A stretch of DNA of 6,232 nucleotides from Bacteriovoracaceae bacterium UBA4096 (GTDB lineage: Bacteria; Bdellovibrionota; Bacteriovoracia; Bacteriovoracales; Bacteriovoracaceae). How positions within the stretch are numbered: position 1 is the first letter of the stretch; the number at the start of each line of letters is the position of its first letter. This document shows, piece after piece, positions 1-3,910 of this stretch. The notes beneath the pieces are model-generated. The model did no database searches. It had not been told where the DNA came from and was given only the letters and a program-made list of their open reading frames with translations. The position numbers and the translations under genes were made by a program. The stretch spans positions 1-6,232 of the forward strand of contig DFXY01000034.1 in the NCBI GenBank assembly GCA_002381945.1, given 5' to 3'.

Positions 1-84
1 TGCGCCATTTACAACCTACCGATATTACTGCAAGACATAAACGAACTTTGTTACTCATAGATCATATTTACAGCAACTGTCCTT

Positions 85-113
85 TTATACCGTTATGTGG
101 TACAGTGGTATAA
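85..113. promoter_or_regulatory. Inverted repeat, candidate HigA operator
   Basis: TTATACC (85-91) and GGTATAA (107-113) form a perfect 7-bp inverted repeat separated by 15 nt, so the half-site centres are 22 bp apart, about two helical turns. The right arm ends on the first base of the higB start codon. A partial extra copy of the arm core, GTGGTA, occurs twice as a direct repeat (97-102 and 105-110). Antitoxins of the HigA type are known to bind palindromes at their own promoter as dimers and repress the operon. Assigning this repeat as the HigA site is inference from its position and symmetry. Confidence 0.5.
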
Positions 114-114
114 T
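106..114 (+). promoter_or_regulatory. Consensus extended -10 element across the higB start
   Basis: The sequence TGGTATAAT matches the extended -10 consensus TGnTATAAT exactly. There is no good -35 hexamer 16-18 bp upstream (TTATAC at 85-90 is the nearest), which extended -10 promoters can do without. It overlaps the higB ATG at 113, so transcription starting about 7 nt downstream (near 120-122) would leave that ATG out of the mRNA. It may therefore be a chance match, or an internal promoter that makes a higA-kinase transcript without translatable toxin. No other convincing sigma-70 promoter is visible in 1-112. Confidence 0.35.
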
Positions 115-409
115 GATAGTTAGCTTCGGAAACAAACTAGCAAAAGAAATTTGGGAAAGGAATTCTGCAAAAGCAGTTCCGAAAGAGTTGTGGATTAGAT
201 CTAAGGCCCTTCTAACGATCATGCACAATACGAGTACGATTGATGATTTGAAGATTAAGGGCCAGCCTCCTAATATTCGATTGCATAAATTGAAGGGTGA
301 TCGAAAGGATGAGTGGAGTGTGACGATTCAGCTTCCATGGGCCATAACTTTTAAATTTAAGAATGGTGAGTTTTCTGAAGTTAAGATTGAAAACTATCAC
401 AAAGGATAA
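113..409 (+). CDS. higB: HigB/RelE-family mRNA interferase toxin
   Basis: This predicted 98-residue toxin belongs to the HigB branch of the RelE/ParE superfamily, whose members cleave mRNA on the ribosome. Visible family features are the opening MIVSF, the central RLHKLKGDRKDEWSVTI (residues 56-72), the PWAITFKF strand (75-82) and the C-terminal ENYH (93-96). By family knowledge the active site uses basic residues and a C-terminal Tyr-His, here probably H58, K61, Y95 and H96. The usual Arg of the 'WRITF' motif is Ala77, and the Asp of the usual DYH ending is Asn94. The ATG at 113 is preferred over the in-frame ATG at 95 because family members begin with MI-SF. The RBS is weak (AGTGG, 104-108). 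Toxin-before-antitoxin order is typical of higBA. The stop is 3 nt from higA. Confidence 0.9.
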   Translation: MIVSFGNKLAKEIWERNSAKAVPKELWIRSKALLTIMHNTSTIDDLKIKGQPPNIRLHKLKGDRKDEWSVTIQLPWAITFKFKNGEFSEVKIENYHKG

Positions 410-412
410 AAT

Positions 413-673
413 ATGATTAAGAATACAAATCCTCTTCACCCTGGTGAAGTTTTGAATGAAGTATATATGAAAGAGATGAGTCTCAATCAGTCCAAGCTTG
501 CAGAGTTATGTGGCTGCACTCCAAGAAAAATTAATGAGATCGTGAATGGTAAACGTGGAATATCTCCTCAGTTTGCTATTGAGCTTGAGACAGCAATTGG
601 AACGAGTGCTGAGATGTGGGTGAAGATGCAGGCAGAGTATGACTTGTGGGTTGCTCGACAAAGTGTTGCTTGA
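413..673 (+). CDS. higA: HigA/VapI-family antitoxin, XRE-type HTH
   Basis: This is a predicted 86-residue antitoxin and DNA-binding autorepressor partner of the upstream toxin. The N-terminal NPLHPGEVL (6-14) is the signature opening of the VapI/HigA group. A helix-turn-helix follows at roughly 23-45 (LNQSKLAELCGCTPRKINEI), with the characteristic INEIVNGKRGIS (40-51). The C-terminal helix GTSAEMWVKMQAEYDLWVA (62-80) is the usual dimer/toxin-contact segment. The length is normal for the family (about 85-100). The start is supported by AAAGGA at 401-406, 6 nt upstream, which lies inside the end of higB, so the two genes are probably translationally coupled. It likely binds the inverted repeat at 85-113. 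Confidence 0.93.
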   Translation: MIKNTNPLHPGEVLNEVYMKEMSLNQSKLAELCGCTPRKINEIVNGKRGISPQFAIELETAIGTSAEMWVKMQAEYDLWVARQSVA

Positions 674-678
674 TTCTG

Positions 679-1176
679 ATGAAAAACCATCTGAATAAAA
701 TTGTCATTGTCGGAAATAGTGGTTCAGGAAAAAGTTATTTGGCCAATCAGCTTGGATTCGTTCTCAAAATTCCAGTGATTCATTTAGATAAACTATTCTG
801 GAAATCTAACGTTTTTTCACAAAAACGTGGAAAAGAAATTGTGTATCAGGATATTCTGGATCTAACCAAAGCAGATAAATGGATTCTCGAGGGAGTTTTT
901 GGAGATCTGGCCAGTGTTGCGACTCCTAGAGCGGATACACTTATTTTCTTAAACAAAACGTGGGTCGAATGTGAAGAAGCGCTTTTAAGTCGAGGACCTC
1001 AAACTGCGACTCAAGAAAATTTCGAAGAGCTGGTTGTTTGGGCAGGTGAGTACTGGGATAGAAAGACCCTTTCTTCATTTGAAGGCCACAAGAAGATCTT
1101 TGAACAATTTGAAGGTATCAAATTACAACTTGACTCTAGAGTTCAAACTGAGGCCTGGTTGAAGGGATTGATTTAA
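679..1176 (+). CDS. P-loop kinase-like NTPase (adenylate kinase/FlaR-like)
   Basis: A 165-residue cytosolic protein with a clear Walker A, GNSGSGKS (12-19), directly after the first beta strand KIVIV. The segment IHLDKLFWK (34-42) matches the 'LD.l.W' element of small P-loop kinases annotated as adenylate-kinase-related or 'topology modulation protein FlaR'. WILEGVFGD (68-76) is the usual 'w.idG.y' strand, and ADTLIFLN (85-92) the following strand with a Walker-B-like role. The substrate cannot be deduced. The ATG at 679 is chosen because it places strand 1 and the P-loop at the normal distance from the N-terminus; a TTG at 646 would overlap higA by 28 nt. No RBS is visible, which with the 5-nt gap after higA suggests coupled translation from the higBA transcript. 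A role linked to the toxin, such as a Zeta/PezT-like or MNT-like modifying activity, is speculation. Confidence 0.8.
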   Translation: MKNHLNKIVIVGNSGSGKSYLANQLGFVLKIPVIHLDKLFWKSNVFSQKRGKEIVYQDILDLTKADKWILEGVFGDLASVATPRADTLIFLNKTWVECEEALLSRGPQTATQENFEELVVWAGEYWDRKTLSSFEGHKKIFEQFEGIKLQLDSRVQTEAWLKGLI

Positions 1177-1501
1177 GGTCTTGTAATTCATCCACTAGGG
1201 TGCGCCATTCAATTTCCTTTTTATTTTGACTCTCATCCACTCACGGTGGAACACATACACAGCGTCTATTCCATTGGACAAACAGGAACACTTGCAATAG
1301 TTGGGTTTGGGTTCTTTCTTTAATAGAGTGACTTGGCCAGCTGCAGGAGCTGTTTATCGGAACAGTTTGACGTTGATCGATCATGGGGGGTACAAAACTC
1401 TTCAAATGAATAAGATCGATAGCACTCACTTTGATATGTACTCATTTGGCAAAACTTCGTCATATCCTAGTTCAAATGCCCTAGAATTATCATGGTACTA
1501 A
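1177..1501 (+). pseudogene. Possible degraded coding remnant, unrecognised
   Basis: No intact gene is supported between 1177 and 1570. Two consecutive open stretches look protein-like. One frame runs from 1177 to a TAA at 1321-1323 and includes SVYSIGQTGTLAIVGFG. The frame one base to the right is open from 1301 to a TAA at 1499-1501 and includes WPAAGAVYRNSLTLIDHGGY. Removing one G from the GTTGGGTTTGGG run near 1300-1311 joins them into a single reading of about 108 codons. Neither has a credible start or RBS: the only start in the second frame is TTG 1301 just after a TAG. The simplest reading is the 3' end of a truncated, frameshifted gene. I do not recognise the family, and it may instead be non-coding sequence. 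Confidence 0.3.
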
Positions 1502-1522
1502 TTTTGTAACAAGATTTATATA

Positions 1523-1553
1523 TCAATGGCTTCCTGTGAAGGGAAGCCATTGA
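1523..1553 (-). terminator. Hairpin terminator downstream of the L,D-transpeptidase gene
   Basis: TCAATGGCTTCC (1523-1534) and GGAAGCCATTGA (1542-1553) form a perfect 12-bp stem with a 7-nt loop, and a T-G wobble could tighten the loop to 5 nt. It begins 17 nt past the stop codon of the minus-strand transpeptidase gene. Reading that strand, the stem is followed by TATATAAATCTT, which is AT-rich but not a clean U-tract. On the plus strand no U-tract follows. It most likely ends the transpeptidase transcript and may also slow read-through from the toxin-antitoxin side. Confidence 0.65.
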
Positions 1554-1570
1554 CTCATCAGAAGCTATAT

Positions 1571-2320
1571 TTATTCATGAACTATAATGACAGTATCCCA
1601 AGAATCTAATTTTGTATTCAGGGGGGCGCCTGAATAGCGTTCAATACCATCAACTTTTACAGAATTATTTGCGATGCGATTTCTGCCCTTGCTTTCATTC
1701 ACAATCTTAAAATCTTGTCCACGACCAGACTCCATGACTTTCTCCCGGACAAATTTTGAGTCTGCAAGTGTCGTCCTCACACATCCACCAGATGCTCTGG
1801 TTCCGAGATATTTGTAATTCGCTTCTCCGGTGGCATGTATGGCTATTCCCCCTACGAAGAACACAGAATTAGGCATTGGGGCATTCCAGGTATAAGAAAG
1901 ATAATCTTTATAGACTTTGGTCGGTCTGAAAAAGCCTACAGGAGTTGTAGATACATAAACTCTTCCAGATTTAGACAGGACCTTTTCTTCTTTACCTGTT
2001 GAGATATTGGTATGAAAAATTTCGGTGCCGTTTTCATACATTGTCAGGGTTTGGGCCCCTGCTCCTGAAGTTTTCTTGTTAACAACAATGACTAATTGAT
2101 GGCTTCTCACCGCTCTTTCAATACCAGCAGAACTATCAAAATTTTTGATGATCATTTTCATCTTTTGTAGGGGGGCCAATTCCACTGGAGTCATCCCAGC
2201 TTCAAGTGCCATCTCGTCGGTGAGCTCCATAGTGTCATCAATCTCAAATGCTTTCGCCATTGGTTGCATAAGAACTAAAGTAGATAACGCGAGCAAAGAC
2301 ATCTTAAATGTAGTTTTCAT
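1571..2320 (-). CDS. Exported L,D-transpeptidase (YkuD domain)
   Basis: A predicted 249-residue periplasmic enzyme that would form or modify meso-DAP cross-links, or attach proteins to peptidoglycan, through a cysteine acyl-enzyme. A Sec signal peptide (MKTTFKMSLLALSTLVL...) ends with a probable cleavage after Ala-Lys-Ala at residue 24. The YkuD domain spans about 73-249: VIVVNKKT (77-84), STTPVGFF (124-131), the catalytic His162 in IHATG, and SGGCVR (177-182) with the nucleophile Cys180. The His of the common 'SHGC' signature is Gly178, comparable to the SSGC form in E. coli enzymes, so activity is still expected. Between Cys180 and the last strand (WDTVIIVHE, 241-249) lies an Arg/Lys/Asn-rich segment. 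The start is fixed by AGGAGG (2326-2331), 5 nt upstream of the ATG. The gene stands alone and divergent from the PA2779-type operon. Confidence 0.92.
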   Translation of the reverse strand: MKTTFKMSLLALSTLVLMQPMAKAFEIDDTMELTDEMALEAGMTPVELAPLQKMKMIIKNFDSSAGIERAVRSHQLVIVVNKKTSGAGAQTLTMYENGTEIFHTNISTGKEEKVLSKSGRVYVSTTPVGFFRPTKVYKDYLSYTWNAPMPNSVFFVGGIAIHATGEANYKYLGTRASGGCVRTTLADSKFVREKVMESGRGQDFKIVNESKGRNRIANNSVKVDGIERYSGAPLNTKLDSWDTVIIVHE

Positions 2321-2326
2321 AGGATC

Positions 2327-2358
2327 CTCCTGTAAAGATCAAGCAGATAATACAGGAG
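2327..2358 (-). promoter_or_regulatory. Inverted repeat that would mask the transpeptidase RBS
   Basis: CTCCTGTA (2327-2334) and TACAGGAG (2351-2358) are a perfect 8-bp inverted repeat with a 16-nt loop. On the minus-strand transcript the downstream arm contains the GGAG core of the Shine-Dalgarno sequence, and the upstream arm supplies the complementary CUCC. If the mRNA begins upstream of 2358, the hairpin would hide the RBS of the L,D-transpeptidase gene, as RNA thermometers and other translational switches do. The repeat could instead be a protein operator at DNA level. It also covers the best -10-like hexamer of that strand, so only one of the two readings is likely. Confidence 0.4.
2347..2352 (-). 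promoter_or_regulatory. Candidate -10 hexamer for the transpeptidase gene
   Basis: Read on the minus strand this is TATTAT, five of six matches to TATAAT, preceded by TG. A start about 7 nt further would give a leader of roughly 20 nt with the strong RBS in place. No good -35 hexamer lies 16-18 bp upstream, so the assignment is weak and may require an activator. Confidence 0.25.
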
Positions 2359-2359
2359 T

Positions 2360-2389
2360 TTGACTTGCTGAGTTGGTGGCGTGTAAAAA
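2360..2389 (+). promoter_or_regulatory. Weak distal promoter candidate for the PA2779-type operon
   Basis: TTGACT (2360-2365) matches five of six -35 bases and is followed after 18 bp by TAAAAA (2384-2389), four of six -10 bases. It would produce a leader of about 200 nt before the gene at 2596. The nearer candidate at 2483-2511 is preferred. Confidence 0.2.
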
Positions 2390-2448
2390 TGTATGACCAG
2401 GGGTTAAAGAATAAGTTAAATTTAGAGCTAAGCTATTGAATACTCTTT

Positions 2449-2466
2449 TTTGATGAATTTGATGAA
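2449..2466. repeat. Tandem 9-bp direct repeat TTTGATGAA x2
   Basis: TTTGATGAA occurs twice head to tail (2449-2457 and 2458-2466). The repeat ends 16 bp before the -35 of the candidate promoter at 2483-2511, a position where an activator could bind. No known regulator motif is recognised, and a chance origin in AT-rich DNA is possible. Confidence 0.5.
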
Positions 2467-2482
2467 GGTATATTCCATAAAG

Positions 2483-2511
2483 TTAACTTCTTTGAAGCCT
2501 TAACCTGTAAT
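2483..2511 (+). promoter_or_regulatory. Candidate sigma-70 promoter of the PA2779-PA2778 operon
   Basis: TTAACT (2483-2488, four of six -35 bases) and TGTAAT (2506-2511, five of six -10 bases) are separated by an optimal 17 bp. Transcription would start near 2518, giving a leader of about 78 nt to the ATG at 2596. It is the best-spaced pair in the divergent intergenic region, but there is no independent support. Confidence 0.4.
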
Positions 2512-2595
2512 GCCTCAAATCTTCACATTTACAGCTCATAAGTAGTATCATTGGATCAACTCATGATTTTCACAATCAATTTTTGGAGGCCTAGG

Positions 2596-2985
2596 ATGAA
2601 AATGATCGCAGCTCTTTTGGCATTTATTATGTCCACAATGACAATTGAAGCCAGCTATGCAGGCACCAAAATGTTCACAACTTTAGAGGTTATGGAAGGC
2701 ATCACGCTAAACCAGGAACGTGAGAAAATTATCACCTTCATGGAAAGTGAAGAGGTTCAGGCAAAGATGATTTCAATGGGAGTTGATCCTCGCGAAGCAA
2801 TTCATCGCGTGGCTGGTTTATCAGCAAAAGAGATTTCTACCTTGTCCCAAGAGATTGATAAAGCTCCTGCTGGTGCTGGAGTAGGTTCAATAATAGGTGC
2901 GGCCGTATTCGTTTTCATTGTTTTGTTAATTACGGATATCCTTGGTTTTACTAAAGTCTTCCCTTTCACTAAATCAGTTCGCTAA
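2596..2985 (+). CDS. PA2779-family exported, membrane-anchored small protein
   Basis: A 129-residue protein of the family named after Pseudomonas aeruginosa PA2779; no function is established to my knowledge. It has an N-terminal Sec signal (1-22, probable cleavage after Ser-Tyr-Ala). A helical middle part contains MGVDPREAIHRVAGLS (61-76), matching the family pattern of a 'GVDP...RV..L' helix. A short PAGAGVGS linker (91-98) leads to one membrane helix at about 98-115, ending in the typical ITDILGFTKVFPF (112-124). The topology is therefore a periplasmic body anchored by its C-terminus. The ATG at 2596 is chosen because GGAGG (2585-2589) lies 6 nt upstream and it starts the signal peptide cleanly; a TTG at 2551 has no RBS. 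The stop codon is 3 nt before the PA2778-type peptidase gene, its usual partner. Confidence 0.85.
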   Translation: MKMIAALLAFIMSTMTIEASYAGTKMFTTLEVMEGITLNQEREKIITFMESEEVQAKMISMGVDPREAIHRVAGLSAKEISTLSQEIDKAPAGAGVGSIIGAAVFVFIVLLITDILGFTKVFPFTKSVR

Positions 2986-2988
2986 TAG

Positions 2989-3891
2989 GTGTTGCTCCGG
3001 CTTTTATTTATCCTGATCCTTGTGAGCAGTTGCTCTAGCCAGAGACTTCTCACAGGGAAATATCAGATCAGGGATAAGATCAGGATTACTTCCGTAAAAT
3101 TTATACCGCAGGAAAAGTTCCAGTGTGGACCTGCTTCATTGGCCATGGTTCTCTCACATTTGGGCGATAGTATAAATGCTGATGAAGTTGCATCAATGGT
3201 TTTTACGCCGGATAAGCAGGGAAGCTTTCAAAGTGATATGATCTCAGCTATTCGAAGGCAAAAACTTCTTCCGCTTCCGATTAAGAATTTGAAGAATCTT
3301 TTGACTGAGATGAATGCTGGTAATCCAGTTCTAATACTGCAAAACCTAGGTCTGAAATGGATTCCCAGATGGCACTATGCCGTTGTTGTCGGTTACGATC
3401 TCAAAAAATCTGAAATGATCATTCATTCTGGTACTGAAGCTTATAGTCGCTTAGGTTTTTATACTTTCAACAAAACATGGGGTCGATCAGAGAATTGGGG
3501 ACTTCTGGTAGTCAGGCCGGGGACTATTCCAGTTAGTACTACTGAAGAGGAACTCTTGAATGAAATTGCTCAACTTGAGGCAATGTCATTTATTGCAGAA
3601 GCCCAAAAAGGCTATGAGAGTGTACTAGAAAGGTTTCCAGCAAGTTTTGTATCGATGATAGGTTTAGGTAATGTTTATTTCAAACAAAACAAGTTCAGCG
3701 AGTCCGTAAAGGTTTTAGACAAAGCTACAACTGTAGCTCCTCAGTCTGCCCAGGCCTGGCATAATCTGGCCTTAGCATTGGAAGCGAATAACGAAAACTC
3801 AAGAGCAAGAAAAGCAGCTCTGTCCGCTATCAGGTTATGCTCACCGGATTCCTTGCCAATCTATCTCGCAAATTTAAAGTGGCTTTTATGA
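2989..3891 (+). CDS. PA2778-family lipoprotein: C39-like cysteine peptidase with TPRs
   Basis: A 300-residue lipoprotein. The signal ends at a lipobox VSSC with lipidated Cys15, so the enzyme should sit in the periplasm on a membrane. The C39-like papain-fold domain covers about 32-178: PQEKFQCGPASLAMVL (40-55) with nucleophile Cys46, Q41 or Q45 as oxyanion glutamine, WHYAVVVGYD (128-137) with catalytic His129, then IIHSGTEAY (144-152). The usual 'DP' aspartate after the His strand is replaced by HSG. Two to three TPR-like units fill about 200-285 (e.g. AWHNLALALEANNENSRARKA), suggesting a protein partner. The start is GTG at 2989, 3 nt after the upstream stop and with no RBS, which implies translational coupling. 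The substrate is unknown; family members are consistently linked to PA2779-type proteins. It converges on the S41 protease gene. Confidence 0.88.
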   Translation: MLLRLLFILILVSSCSSQRLLTGKYQIRDKIRITSVKFIPQEKFQCGPASLAMVLSHLGDSINADEVASMVFTPDKQGSFQSDMISAIRRQKLLPLPIKNLKNLLTEMNAGNPVLILQNLGLKWIPRWHYAVVVGYDLKKSEMIIHSGTEAYSRLGFYTFNKTWGRSENWGLLVVRPGTIPVSTTEEELLNEIAQLEAMSFIAEAQKGYESVLERFPASFVSMIGLGNVYFKQNKFSESVKVLDKATTVAPQSAQAWHNLALALEANNENSRARKAALSAIRLCSPDSLPIYLANLKWLL

Positions 3892-3910
3892 ATGGATTTT
3901 AATGTTAATT

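Noticed and set aside
1..58. Minus-strand ORF opening at 58 with a hydrophobic start (MSNKVRLCLAVISVGC), running off the left edge
   Set aside because: Slightly lipoprotein-like, but the SVGC box is not canonical, there is no RBS at proper distance and only 19 codons are visible.
3..113. Open frame without a start, ending in a TAA that overlaps the higB ATG (TAATG)
   Set aside because: It could be the tail of an upstream gene coupled to higB, but 36 codons without a stop is easily chance, the translation is not recognisable, and it shares sequence with the operator-like repeat. The left flank is needed to decide.
320..348. GTGACG-17 bp-CATAAC promoter-like pair inside higB that could drive higA
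   Set aside because: Only four of six matches in each hexamer; pairs this weak are frequent by chance.
1188..1241. Direct repeat TCATCCACT at 1188-1196 and 1233-1241
   Set aside because: Only two 9-bp copies 45 bp apart with no similarity around them; consistent with chance.
1..1260. Integron cassette hypothesis (attC sites around the toxin-antitoxin operon)
   Set aside because: No GTTRRRY/RYYYAAC core pair or attC-like folded palindrome was found on either flank.
1241..1429. Minus-strand 62-codon ORF opposite the possible remnant
   Set aside because: No RBS, odd composition (CVCVPP end) and no recognisable motif; antisense to a more protein-like plus-strand reading.
2145..2363. Plus-strand ORF opposite the 5' part of the transpeptidase gene
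   Set aside because: Antisense shadow of a well-supported gene with signal peptide and RBS.
3892..3910. Bidirectional terminator between the convergent PA2778-type and S41 genes
   Set aside because: The 19-nt spacer contains only the tiny palindrome TTAATGTTAA-like sequence and no GC stem; termination, if intrinsic, must lie within the opposing genes.
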